This document shows, piece by piece, positions 1 through 7,421 of a stretch of DNA of 14,064 nt; positions within the stretch are counted from its first letter, which is position 1; every line of letters begins with the position of its first letter. The translations under genes and the position numbers were made by a program. The stretch spans positions 1-14,064 of the forward strand of contig PKWC01000065.1 in assembly GCA_003131925.1 (NCBI GenBank). Reading direction: 5' to 3'. Under the pieces are notes generated by a model, which was not told the origin of the DNA, made no database searches, and worked only from the letters and a program-made list of their open reading frames with translations. The DNA is from Alphaproteobacteria bacterium (GTDB taxonomy: Bacteria > Pseudomonadota > Alphaproteobacteria > Micropepsales > Micropepsaceae).

Positions 1-23
1 CTATAGGTTTTTCAACAGCCTGT

Positions 24-111
24 TAGCGCAGAGGACGCAGAGGAAATTCTTGCGCGCTTCGCGCTATCGCCTTCCTGCGTCCACTGCGCATCCTCCGCGC
101 CCTCTGCGCTA
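24..111. repeat. Long imperfect inverted repeat, copy 1 (CGCAGAGGACGC family)
   Basis: The left arm (24-44) and right arm (91-111) are reverse complements over 21 bp with two mismatches, both of the G/A type that would still pair as G-U in RNA. The arms are built of short units resembling CGCAGAGGA. The interior holds a GC-rich GCGCGC/GCGC hairpin around 51-64. The element lies just past the stop codon of the minus-strand PH-domain gene, so it would be transcribed as a large hairpin at the 3' end of that message. A second, longer copy of the same design is at 9121-9248. There is no T-run, so a terminator role is only inferred. Confidence 0.75.
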
Positions 112-125
112 GATCTGCCTTTGTG

Positions 126-542
126 TCACTTTCGCGGGGCGGCGCCGTCTTTCGCGGTTTCGATCGCGCGGCGGAATCCGATCGGATCGGCGATGTTCGG
201 AATCACGACCGCGTCGACGCCTGTGCCCTCGATGCGGATGTGACCGTAGCCGAGCAATCTCCCGAGAAACGATTGCTCGACGCGCACGCCTTCGATGTTC
301 GGCAACGCAATCTCGTTGGTCCGGAGCGTGAACCAGCCCGTCTTCTCGACGAAGCGGTGCGTGGTCACCGCGATCTCCGTCGTCCACATGCGGATCATCA
401 TCTTGAAAAAGATCCAGATGCCGATGATGAAGATGCCGAGAAATATCAGCGCGAGCCACGCCTGCAATTTGTAGATCCAGTGAAATCGCGCCCGCGCGAC
501 CAGCGTCTCGCTCGCGCCGAGCGATTGTTCGATGTACCCCAT
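126..542 (-). CDS. Small membrane protein with bacterial PH (bPH2-type) domain
   Basis: The protein is 138 residues from the ATG at 542 (N-terminus MGYIEQ). A strong Shine-Dalgarno (AAGGAGG) sits just before this ATG, so it is preferred over an in-frame start further upstream at 704. Residues ~25-48 form one long hydrophobic segment (LALIFLGIFIIGIWIFF), a membrane anchor or tight membrane hairpin. From about residue 52 a cytoplasmic domain follows with the bacterial PH pattern: TTHRFVEKTGWFTLRTNEI, then the conserved I-x-V-x-Q-S-x-L-G-R-L-L-G-Y-G, then G-T-G. Proteins of this type (YdbT/YvbH-like) are membrane-associated and mostly of unknown biochemical role. It lies 424 bp downstream of ftsK on the same strand, too far to assume one transcript. 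Family assignment is firm, function unknown. Confidence 0.85.
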   Translation of the reverse strand: MGYIEQSLGASETLVARARFHWIYKLQAWLALIFLGIFIIGIWIFFKMMIRMWTTEIAVTTHRFVEKTGWFTLRTNEIALPNIEGVRVEQSFLGRLLGYGHIRIEGTGVDAVVIPNIADPIGFRRAIETAKDGAAPRK

Positions 543-966
543 TCGTTGCCCTCCTTCAGTTCCGCAAGCGATCTGACCATACAGCGAACGACCTCGCCAA
601 GATAACCCCGCCTGACCAAAAAACGTGTCATTCCTGCGAAAGCGAGAACCCAGATGTACGGCGCCGAGAGGGATGTTCATCGCAAATTTTTCTCTTGCGG
701 ACACGCTTCGATTTCCAGTTGCTGCTGATCGAGAGATCCGATCGGGATCGGAACGTTCTATTCAACATGTTTCCTTAAATGTATTTCGCAACGCTGTTCT
801 TCTGGGTTCCCTGCTTGCGCGGGAATGACACGCTGGGGAATTTGCCTGACTTGCCCCATGCGTCTTGCAGGGCCGTGAAACAAAAAAGCGGGTAAATGGA
901 GTCCGAAGTAGCACTAAGCGGCGCGATTGAACTTTTCAAAGCGTAACGGGAGACTTCCCGCAGTCG
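543..966. other. Intergenic region between ftsK and the PH-domain gene
   Basis: These 424 bp hold no credible gene. The centre (624-832) is occupied by a pair of inverted REP-like copies described separately. The remainder includes the ribosome binding site of the PH-domain gene and a weak 5-bp hairpin just after the ftsK stop. Short open frames here translate the repeat (S-F-L-R-K-R-E-P), which is typical of REP sequence read as protein. Confidence 0.6.
624..832. repeat. MITE-like element: two inverted REP-like copies about 30 bp long
   Basis: The left end (624-653, beginning CGTGTCATTCCTGCGAAAG) and the right end (802-832, ending GCGGGAATGACACG) are inverted copies of each other over about 30 bp with few differences. 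Each copy is itself a small palindrome of the GTCATTCCTGCGAAAGC class that is common between genes in many proteobacteria. The enclosed ~150 bp is more A+T rich than its surroundings and has no gene. No clear target-site duplication is seen at the outer edges. It may be a non-autonomous mobile element or a BIME-like REP pair. Confidence 0.7.
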
Positions 967-3360
967 CTATCGCTCGTCGTGCTCCGGCAGGAGGACTTCG
1001 CGCTTGCCCTGGTGGTTGGGGCGGGAGATGACGCCTTCCTCTTCCATGCGCTCGATCAGTCGCGCGGCACGGTTGTAGCCGATCTCGAGGCGGCGCTGGA
1101 TGTAGCTCGTCGTCGCCTTGCGTTCGCGCGCCACGATCGCCAGTGCCTTGTCGTAGAGATCGTCCCCGGATTCGCCACTGCTCCCAAACGTACCGTAGGG
1201 ATCGTTGCCGTCTTCGTCCTGCTCCTCGGTGACGGCGTCGAGATATTCGGGTGTGCCCTGCGTCTTGAGGAAGGCGACCACTTCCTCGACTTCGCGGTCG
1301 GTGACGAAGGGCCCGTGCACGCGGCGGATACGCCCGCCCGTCATCATGTAAAGCATGTCGCCCTGGCCCAGCAGCTGCTCCGCGCCCTGCTCGCCCAGGA
1401 TCGTTCGGCTGTCGATTTTTGAGGTGACCTGGAAGCTGATGCGGGTGGGGAAATTCGCCTTGATCGTGCCAGTGATCACGTCCACAGACGGCCGCTGCGT
1501 CGCCGCGATCAGATGGATGCCGGCTGCGCGCGCCATCTGCGCCAGGCGCTGCACAGCGCCCTCGATCTCCTTGCCCGAGATCATCATCAGGTCGGCCATC
1601 TCGTCGACCACCACGACGATAAAGGGCATGGGCTCGAACTCAAGCGTCTCGTCCTCATAGAGGGGTTTTCCGGACTCGCGGTCGAAGCCCGTCTGCACCG
1701 TGCGCTTGAGCGTTTCGCCCTTCTCTTTGGCTTTCACGACTCGCTCGTTGAAAGCTTCGACGCCGCGCACGCCGAGCTTCGACATCTTGCGGTAGCGCTC
1801 TTCCATTTCGCGCACCGCCCATTTGAGCGCCACGACCGCTTTCCTTGGATCGGTAACGACGGGGGCGAGGAGATGCGGGATTCCTTCGTACACGGACAAT
1901 TCCAGCATCTTGGGATCGATGAGGATCATTCGCGCCTGGTCGGGCGGCAGGCGGTAAAGCAGGGACAGGATCATGGTGTTGAGGGCGACGGATTTGCCCG
2001 AGCCCGTGGTGCCGGCGATGAGCAGGTGGGGCATCTTGGCGAGGTCGGCCATCACCGCCTCGCCGCCGATGGTCTTGCCGAGCGCGAGGATGAGCGGCGC
2101 CCGCGCCTTCTCGTACTCGCCGCTGCCGATCATCTCGCGCAAATACACCGTCTCGCGATGGAGATTCGGCAATTCGATGCCGAGCACGTTGCGCCCCGGG
2201 ATGACTGCGATGCGCGCGGCGACCGCGCTCATCGAGCGCGCCACATCGTCTGACAGGCTGACCACGCGCGAGGATTTGACGCCGGCCGCCGGCTCGAACT
2301 CGTAGAGCGTCACCACCGGTCCGGGCCTGACAGCAACGATGCGCCCGCGCACGCCGAAATCGCCGAGCACGGCTTCGAGCATACGGGCGTTCTCTTCCAG
2401 CGCTTCGTCGCTCAACCCGGCGCGATCGTGGATGTGCACGGGCTCGGCGAGCACCCCGAGCGGCGGCAGTTGGTATTGGCTCTCTCCGAGGTTCAGGGCG
2501 GCCTGGCGCGCAGGCTTCGGCCGCGCGAGCGGTTTGCGCGGATCATCGCGCTTCACGCGGGTCTGGCGCTCGCTTTCGCGGCTGCGCGCGGCGGCAGGCT
2601 CCGGCGCGATGTCCAGTGCGCCTTCATCCGTGTCTTCCTCTTCCCATTCATCTTCGGCGCTGGCGGGCCGTACAGCTCGCTGTGATCGCGGACGCGCAAG
2701 CGTTCCGCCCAGGCGCAGGAAAAGCGAGCCGGTCGCGGCGGCGCCCCGCCAGATCGGCTGGAATCTGAGTCCGGTCGCAAGAAAGGCGAGAGGCAGGCCC
2801 AGCAGAAAAAGCATGATGGGAACGGCCTGGACCACCCAGGGCTGGTGCGAGGCTTCGGCTGCGTGTCGGTCAAGACCAAAGACGGCGAGGCCGATCAGGC
2901 CGCCCGCGCCTGCAGGCATGATGACCGGCGCGGGAAAGGCGCCGCAGCCGCCCGCGGCAAGTGCGGTCCCGATCGGCCACGCAAGCGCGCGCCATCCGGC
3001 ATGGCGGATGTTTTTGCCGACGAGGCCGAGCGCGCCCCAAACGGCCGGGGGCGCGAGCGCGGCAAGGGCAGCGAGACCGAAAGTCTGCAGCAGCAGATCC
3101 GCGGCCGTGGCGCCCAGTCCGCCAAGCAGATTGCTCGGATCGCGCGACGTCGCGTTGTTCAGGCTGCCGTCGCCGGGACTGTAGGTCGCGAGCGCCAGCA
3201 TACCCGCAGCTGCGATAACGAAGAGAAGGGCGCCCGCGCTTCGGAGCACGGCTGTACCAAGGAAATACAGCAACGCCCGGCGCACATCGTCGAGCGTGTC
3301 GGCCAGCGCCGCGCGCCGTGTTCGCGGCTGGTAGGCGCCGATGATGCGTCCCCGGCTCAT
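967..3360 (-). CDS. ftsK: DNA translocase FtsK
   Basis: This is a 797-residue septal DNA pump, which moves chromosome ends toward dif and activates XerCD recombination during division. The N-terminus (~31-200) carries hydrophobic segments consistent with a four-helix membrane anchor. Residues ~225-300 form a charged, Pro/Ala-rich linker (EEEDTDEG and similar). The motor follows: Walker A GTTGSGKS at 450-457, Walker B IVVVVDE with D586/E587, and the FtsK signature TQRPSVDVITGTIKANFPTR at 621-640. The C-terminal gamma domain (~734-797, YIQRRLEIGYNRAARLIERM) is the winged helix that reads polar orienting sequences. Length is normal for alphaproteobacteria. The start ATG overlaps the stop of the upstream aminotransferase gene by 4 bp, so the two are probably translationally coupled. 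The lolA gene often found after ftsK in alphaproteobacteria is absent here. Confidence 0.97.
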   Translation of the reverse strand: MSRGRIIGAYQPRTRRAALADTLDDVRRALLYFLGTAVLRSAGALLFVIAAAGMLALATYSPGDGSLNNATSRDPSNLLGGLGATAADLLLQTFGLAALAALAPPAVWGALGLVGKNIRHAGWRALAWPIGTALAAGGCGAFPAPVIMPAGAGGLIGLAVFGLDRHAAEASHQPWVVQAVPIMLFLLGLPLAFLATGLRFQPIWRGAAATGSLFLRLGGTLARPRSQRAVRPASAEDEWEEEDTDEGALDIAPEPAAARSRESERQTRVKRDDPRKPLARPKPARQAALNLGESQYQLPPLGVLAEPVHIHDRAGLSDEALEENARMLEAVLGDFGVRGRIVAVRPGPVVTLYEFEPAAGVKSSRVVSLSDDVARSMSAVAARIAVIPGRNVLGIELPNLHRETVYLREMIGSGEYEKARAPLILALGKTIGGEAVMADLAKMPHLLIAGTTGSGKSVALNTMILSLLYRLPPDQARMILIDPKMLELSVYEGIPHLLAPVVTDPRKAVVALKWAVREMEERYRKMSKLGVRGVEAFNERVVKAKEKGETLKRTVQTGFDRESGKPLYEDETLEFEPMPFIVVVVDEMADLMMISGKEIEGAVQRLAQMARAAGIHLIAATQRPSVDVITGTIKANFPTRISFQVTSKIDSRTILGEQGAEQLLGQGDMLYMMTGGRIRRVHGPFVTDREVEEVVAFLKTQGTPEYLDAVTEEQDEDGNDPYGTFGSSGESGDDLYDKALAIVARERKATTSYIQRRLEIGYNRAARLIERMEEEGVISRPNHQGKREVLLPEHDER

Positions 3361-4571
3361 GCCATCTCCCGCACGGGTTCGCCGACGAGATCGGCGAGAC
3401 GACCCAGTGTGGCCTCAATGGTTGACAATTCGTGAACGAGAGCCACGCGAATGTAGCGAAATCCCGGATTCGACCGCGGATTCCCGGGCTCCGTCTCGCG
3501 GCCCATATAGGCGCCTGGGAGCACGCGGATGCCCGCTTCGCGCCAGAGCCTGAGCGCTGCCGCTTCCCCGTCGCCGACATCGAGCCAGAGGAAGAATCCG
3601 CCGGCGGGCAGGCGCAGATTGAAGCGGTTGCCCAGGACCCGCCGCGCCAGCCGGAATCGTTCCGCATAGGCCGCGCGATTGGCTGCGACATGGGCTTCGT
3701 CGTTCCACGCCGCCGCCGACGCCGCCATGATCGGCATCGGCACCTGGGGTCCCGCATAGTTTCGGAAAGCCCGGAACTTCGCGATCAGCGAGGGGTCGCC
3801 GGCAACGATTCCTGATCTCAGGCCCGGCAGCGCGGAGCGCTTCGACAGAGAATGAAAGGTCAGCAGCCGCTCGAACCCGCCACGTTGCGCAAAGCGGACA
3901 GGAAGTGCGCAGGCCGGCGGCTCGGCGAACCAGATGTCGGCGTAACACTCGTCCGCGAACACCGTAAAGTCGTAACGGTCGGCGAGCCTGAACAGTGTTC
4001 GCCAATACTCTTCGCTCGCGCAGGCGCCTTCGGGATTGGAAGGCGAACAGAGAAAGGCGCTACTTGCGCGCCGCAGAATCGTCTCGGGCAGCGCAGCATA
4101 GTCGGGAAGGAATCCGTTCTCCGCGAGGGCTGGTACGAAGACGGGCTCCGCGCCCACTGCCAGGATCGATGCGGCGTAGCATTGATAGAACGGATTGGGC
4201 AGCAGGATGACGGGGCGGCCGCCGGATTTGGTTTCCGGTGTCGTCACGAACTTCGCAAGAAAGAGTCCCTCGCGCGTTCCGTTCAGCGGCAGGAAGTGCC
4301 GCTCGTCGATTGCAGATTCGGGCAGCGCAAAACGACGGCGCAGCCAACCGGCCGCCGCCTCCCGCCATTCGCGCGTGCCGTTGATCGGCGGATACTCGCC
4401 GAACTCATGCGCGTGACGCCCGATCGCCTCGCTGACGAATTCCGGCACCGCGCCGCGCGGATCGCCGACCGAAAGGCTGACCGGCACCGCGCCCGGCGGG
4501 AATGAATCGAGCAACTCGGCGAGCTTGGCAAAAGACCCCGGTGGAAGCGCAGCAAGTCGTCCCGGAAGCAC
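3357..4571 (-). CDS. Class I/II PLP-dependent aminotransferase, DapC-like
   Basis: This 404-residue fold-type I aminotransferase most resembles the N-succinyldiaminopimelate aminotransferases (DapC) of proteobacteria, which make N-succinyl-2-amino-6-oxopimelate/diaminopimelate for lysine and peptidoglycan. Visible active-site elements are SPSNPEG with N179, FADECY with D207 and Y210, the Schiff-base lysine K244 in SLSKRSALPGLRSG with R252, and a carboxylate-binding arginine R375 (YIRVAL). The substrate cannot be fixed from sequence, so a gene symbol is withheld. The start is a GTG preceded at six bases by GAAGGGA, a good ribosome binding site. The gene runs straight into ftsK (4-bp overlap), a pairing common in alphaproteobacteria. 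Confidence 0.9.
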   Translation of the reverse strand: MLPGRLAALPPGSFAKLAELLDSFPPGAVPVSLSVGDPRGAVPEFVSEAIGRHAHEFGEYPPINGTREWREAAAGWLRRRFALPESAIDERHFLPLNGTREGLFLAKFVTTPETKSGGRPVILLPNPFYQCYAASILAVGAEPVFVPALAENGFLPDYAALPETILRRASSAFLCSPSNPEGACASEEYWRTLFRLADRYDFTVFADECYADIWFAEPPACALPVRFAQRGGFERLLTFHSLSKRSALPGLRSGIVAGDPSLIAKFRAFRNYAGPQVPMPIMAASAAAWNDEAHVAANRAAYAERFRLARRVLGNRFNLRLPAGGFFLWLDVGDGEAAALRLWREAGIRVLPGAYMGRETEPGNPRSNPGFRYIRVALVHELSTIEATLGRLADLVGEPVREMA

Positions 4572-4872
4572 GTCGAATCCCTTCGTAGAAGCGCGGGGAT
4601 TCTAATCGCGAAGACACTCAAACGTCCATGACGGATGCAGCGCAACGTCACCACTCGTCCGCGGCGCTCCGTCGCTCGGGAAATCCTCCAAACGTCTCAT
4701 TCCGGGCGACACGACAGCGGAGACCGGGACCCCGTGAACATATGCACTCTCGAGAGCTGAACCTATGTTACGACTCTGATCCCGAAGCTCGATTTCTCGA
4801 ATCCGGGTCGCCGTCGCGATGTGCATTCCAATTCCCCCGATTCACGGCCTAAGGTAGTGGGCGAGTGTCATC
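4572..4872. other. Divergent intergenic region, aminotransferase/lipoprotein
   Basis: These 301 bp separate the divergent aminotransferase and lipoprotein genes and must hold both promoters, but no confident -35/-10 pair was recognised. A perfect 10-bp palindrome CTCTCGAGAG (4747-4756) and the first copy of a 16-bp direct repeat (4771-4786) are present. No gene is seen. Confidence 0.5.
4771..4786. repeat. Direct repeat flanking the lipoprotein gene, copy 1
   Basis: CGACTCTGATCCCGAA matches 5335-5350 (CGACTCTGACCCCGAA) with one difference in 16 bases and the same orientation. The two copies bracket the low-GC lipoprotein gene. The GACTCTGACCCC core resembles dispersed repeats I know from other proteobacterial intergenic regions, though I cannot name a family with certainty. 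Confidence 0.6.
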
Positions 4873-5322
4873 ATGAACGACCATCTACGCTTGGTCACGA
4901 CGTTGATGTTCGCTGCCGTCACGGCTTGCGCGCCGACAAATCCCGACTCGCTTCGCCAGGAGCCGGGGAAGGCGCACCCCTTCGAAACGACAACGGACTA
5001 TCGCGCTATCTACGACAGGGAAGTGCGGGGGTTTCTGCGGTGCATGACAGGCAGTTATTACCGCATGTCCTTCGCTATTGAGCCGAGGATCGACCCCAAT
5101 ACCAAATCTGCCACCATTACCCTCGTTCATTACGGCGCGTGGAAGGACATCTGGGCGGTGGTGGATATCAGGGAAACAGCGACGGGAACCCAAGTGAATG
5201 CTTACACGACAAATCACCCACTCATGAGTGATTTCGGAATTATTGCGGAAAAATGGGCGAACGGATCCCAAGAATGCCAAACGTACCCCATCACCACCCA
5301 CCAGTTTCCCAACGTGGAATAA
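4873..5322 (+). CDS. Putative small lipoprotein of unknown function
   Basis: The protein has 149 residues. It opens with a short n-region (MNDHLR), a hydrophobic stretch (LVTTLMFAAVTA) and a lipobox-like A-V-T-A-C with the acylatable cysteine at C19, so it is predicted to be exported and lipid-anchored. The residue after the cysteine is Ala, not Asp, which would favour the outer membrane if Lol sorting applies. The mature part contains FLRCMTGSYYRMSF, a beta-rich middle (SATITLVHYGAWKDIWAVVDI) and two further cysteines (C57, C135). I do not recognise a characterised family. GC over 5041-5280 is about 51% by hand count, well below neighbouring genes, and the gene is flanked by a direct repeat, suggesting acquisition. 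The ribosome binding site is weak (GGGCGAG about ten bases before the ATG). Confidence 0.75.
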   Translation: MNDHLRLVTTLMFAAVTACAPTNPDSLRQEPGKAHPFETTTDYRAIYDREVRGFLRCMTGSYYRMSFAIEPRIDPNTKSATITLVHYGAWKDIWAVVDIRETATGTQVNAYTTNHPLMSDFGIIAEKWANGSQECQTYPITTHQFPNVE

Positions 5323-5334
5323 AAGCGACTTTTC

Positions 5335-5350
5335 CGACTCTGACCCCGAA
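5335..5350. repeat. Direct repeat flanking the lipoprotein gene, copy 2
   Basis: CGACTCTGACCCCGAA lies 12 bp after the lipoprotein stop codon and is the partner of 4771-4786. A further degenerate echo (TTCCGACTC, shared by 5332-5340 and 5401-5409) follows about 70 bp later. Confidence 0.6.
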
Positions 5351-5420
5351 AACCGTCGAGAAATCTCTACGGCACGTGCGCTCTCAAGACTGGACTCATA
5401 TTCCGACTCCGACACGGCTG

Positions 5421-5660
5421 TTACTTCGTGTCCTCGCCGCGCTGAACAGGCGAGCGCCCCCCGGGCGCTTCGGTTTGTTCGCCGTGCGCGGATTTTTCGA
5501 GCTGCGATGCCATGTCCCGCCAATGGCGCGCAATCCTCAGATAGCTGTCCCGCAGTTCTGGCGTCACCATCGCGGCGGCGAACGCCTCTGCGTCGGCCGC
5601 CAGTTCCCGGATTCGTTTTAGCCGCTCTGGCAGCGGGAGATTGAACAGGTCCTTGACCAC
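5421..5660 (-). CDS. Small conserved hypothetical protein (79 aa), soluble and helical
   Basis: This short, charged, predicted all-helical protein has no signal peptide or membrane segment. Its core motif (residues ~36-56, LRDSYLRIARHWRDMASQLEK) follows the pattern S-Y-L-x-I-A-x-x-W-x-x-M-A-x-x-x-E, seen in many small uncharacterised proteins of Rhizobiales and relatives. The C-terminal ~20 residues are polar and probably disordered. The start is a GTG with a strong GGAGG five bases upstream. The LysR gene ends 164 bp upstream on the same strand, and the gap contains a striking dyad (5753-5786). It converges on the lipoprotein gene. The function is unknown. Confidence 0.75.
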   Translation of the reverse strand: MVKDLFNLPLPERLKRIRELAADAEAFAAAMVTPELRDSYLRIARHWRDMASQLEKSAHGEQTEAPGGRSPVQRGEDTK

Positions 5661-5752
5661 GGGTTCCTCCGAGCAGCGCGCCGGCGTCCCGCGATCTTCA
5701 ATGCGTCGCTTGCCGTCGTCCCGGATTATGGTTGGGGTGAACTGCCAGCAAG

Positions 5753-5786
5753 TGCATATTTGTCATGTTTACATGCAGGTTATGCA
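5753..5786. promoter_or_regulatory. Two-tier dyad, candidate operator
   Basis: An inner perfect inverted repeat CATGT-TT-ACATG (5764-5775) is nested in outer arms TGCATA (5753-5758) and TATGCA (5781-5786). Both pairs share one centre of symmetry (between 5769 and 5770), with 5-bp unpaired spacers between the tiers. It lies 93-126 bp upstream of the 79-codon gene start. On the minus strand, further toward that gene, a possible -10 (CATAAT, complement of 5725-5730) can be seen. The A+T-rich arms and equal spacers suit binding of a dimer or dimer-of-dimers regulator better than an RNA hairpin. The cognate regulator is not known; the LysR product next door is only a candidate. Confidence 0.45.
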
Positions 5787-5824
5787 TAGATAGAGCGCGA
5801 AGTCGCGTAAGACCCGCCTGCGTT

Positions 5825-6757
5825 TCAATCCAGGCGCCCGCCGCCAGGCCGATGCAGGGCTCGCATCTCTTCCTGAATCAGTCGGCGAAGCCAGACGTGT
5901 CCCGGATCCTGGTCGCGGGACGGATCGCTGAACAGGTCCACCGTGAATTCCATTTCCGGCAACGGCACCGGCGCGGTCGCAAAGTCCTTCGGCGCGGCAT
6001 ACAATCTGAGCCACGCCCTTGGCAGCATGGCGCAAAGATCGGTGTGCTTGATGATCGGCAGGACGCCAGTAAGGCTCGGTATCGTCAAGACGACCCGGCG
6101 AGCGAGTCCGCGTTTTCCAAGTGCATCCTCAAGCATAGTGGAACCGATCGTTGGAGGCTCGACCTTTAGAAACGATAGTTCGAGAAAGAGCCTGAGCGTC
6201 ATCTTCTTGCGTGATGCCGGATGGCCGCGCCGCAAAACGACAACAAAATGGTCCTCAAACAGCCGCTCGCGCCTGACATCGGGTTTTGGCACATCGCGAC
6301 TGCATACGAAGAGTTGAACATCGACGTCGGGATCGACCTGCGAGCCGTTCGGCGATGCCGGGTGACTGACTTTCAGCGTGACAAGCGGCGCCTCGGCGCG
6401 GACGCGGGCGCAGAGCCTGGGCAGTAGACAGCCAACCAGATAGTCGGAGATCCGGATGTTGAACGTGCGTGTCGATGTTCGCGGATCGAAATGAACCTGC
6501 TCTTCGATCGCGATCTCGATCTGCTTCAGCGCCGCCTGCACGGATCTCGGAATCTTGAGGGCTTGTGCGGTTGGTTCCATGCCGCGCGACGTCCGCCGGA
6601 CCAGGTCATCCTTGAAGGTCTGGCGCAACCGTCCCAGCGCATGACTCATGGCGGATTGGCTGATGCCCACCTTTTGCGCGGCGCGCGTAACGCTGCGTTC
6701 AGCAATTATGGCGTCGAATACGACGAGAAGATTGAGGTCGATTTTCCGCAGATTCAT
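5825..6757 (-). CDS. LysR-family transcriptional regulator (NodD-like branch)
   Basis: The protein is 310 residues from the ATG at 6757 (MNLRKIDLNLL). This start has GGAG eight bases upstream, whereas a GTG at 6766 overlaps that site and is rejected. The N-terminal winged helix-turn-helix reads SVTRAAQKVGISQSAMSHAL followed by GRLRQTF, with the downstream TSRGMEPTAQA typical of the NodD/SyrM-like branch. The effector-binding domain begins near residue 85 (FNIRISDYLVGCLLPRL). Such proteins act as tetramers on promoters with a co-inducer; the ligand here cannot be inferred. It is not divergently paired with an obvious metabolic operon, and its nearest co-directional downstream gene is the 79-codon hypothetical. 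The 142 bp upstream presumably carry its own promoter. Confidence 0.92.
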   Translation of the reverse strand: MNLRKIDLNLLVVFDAIIAERSVTRAAQKVGISQSAMSHALGRLRQTFKDDLVRRTSRGMEPTAQALKIPRSVQAALKQIEIAIEEQVHFDPRTSTRTFNIRISDYLVGCLLPRLCARVRAEAPLVTLKVSHPASPNGSQVDPDVDVQLFVCSRDVPKPDVRRERLFEDHFVVVLRRGHPASRKKMTLRLFLELSFLKVEPPTIGSTMLEDALGKRGLARRVVLTIPSLTGVLPIIKHTDLCAMLPRAWLRLYAAPKDFATAPVPLPEMEFTVDLFSDPSRDQDPGHVWLRRLIQEEMRALHRPGGGRLD

Positions 6758-6899
6758 GGGTCGCACTCCAAATGCGAGCGGTCGTCCATGGTACGCTACG
6801 CTCGCAGGGAATTTTCATCGGCGCATGGCCTACTCGAAGCCGGTGCGGTCCCCGGATGCGCTCTGAAAATCGAATTGGCGGCGGCCACATTCCGGCAGC

Positions 6900-7283
6900 T
6901 CAGTGACCCATTTGCTGGGTATCCATACTAGACGTCGCGCCCTGCAACCCCCGCATCTGCATACCTGAGAGGATGGCTTCAGACTCCTTCTGGTGCCGGT
7001 CCCAATCACGCCGGGTGTGACACTCCCGCGACCCGCCGATACGCGAACCTGTCCGCGGTGGAGTCATCAGGCACACAATCTCGTCGGGATCGGAGGCAAT
7101 GCTCGCGGCCGTCGCGGGCGCAGCCTGCGGCGCCCTGGCCGTAATCGTGACAGTCGGCATCGTCGTGGACGCGGTCTGCGCGGTTGCTGCCGGAGCGGTC
7201 TGTGTCTGGCGGGGGTCAGCCCATACGAGAGCGGGAGCGATAATCGCAGCCGCTGAAAATAAAACTATCGTCAAAATACGCAT
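6900..7283 (-). CDS. Small secreted protein with C-terminal two-cysteine motif
   Basis: The protein is 127 residues from the ATG at 7283, which has GGAG eight bases upstream; a GTG two codons earlier would leave only two bases of spacing. Residues 1-22 are a classical signal peptide with a likely cut after VWA. Residues ~25-63 are a low-complexity Ala/Thr/Pro linker. The conserved part is 65-108: D-P-D-E-I-V-C-L, TGSRIGGSREC, then H-T-R-R-D-W-D, with C71 and C88 placed for a disulfide in the periplasm. This C-x(n)-TGSR-x(n)-C-x-T/H-x-x-W pattern recurs in small exported proteins of Sphingomonadales, Caulobacterales and relatives. No function is known. It is divergent from the exported-protein gene at 7422. 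Confidence 0.8.
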   Translation of the reverse strand: MRILTIVLFSAAAIIAPALVWADPRQTQTAPAATAQTASTTMPTVTITARAPQAAPATAASIASDPDEIVCLMTPPRTGSRIGGSRECHTRRDWDRHQKESEAILSGMQMRGLQGATSSMDTQQMGH

Positions 7284-7421
7284 CGCCACAACTCCTGCCA
7301 GTAACGACGCTTACGCAAGATGCGGTAGTCCGAGCGGCAAAGCAACGTTTGGAAGTCTCGCGAGGGGCCAAGCCGGGATGTTCGGGAGCCAAACCTGCGC
7401 CCGTGCCGTTTCGTCAGGGAG

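Noticed and set aside
625..828. Possible 67-codon gene between the PH-domain gene and ftsK
   Set aside because: It begins and ends within the inverted REP-like copies and its first residues are the translation of that repeat. No ribosome site or domain is seen.
947..960. Terminator after ftsK
   Set aside because: Only a 5-bp stem (CGGGA/TCCCG plus one G-U) with no following T-run on the minus strand. Too weak to call.
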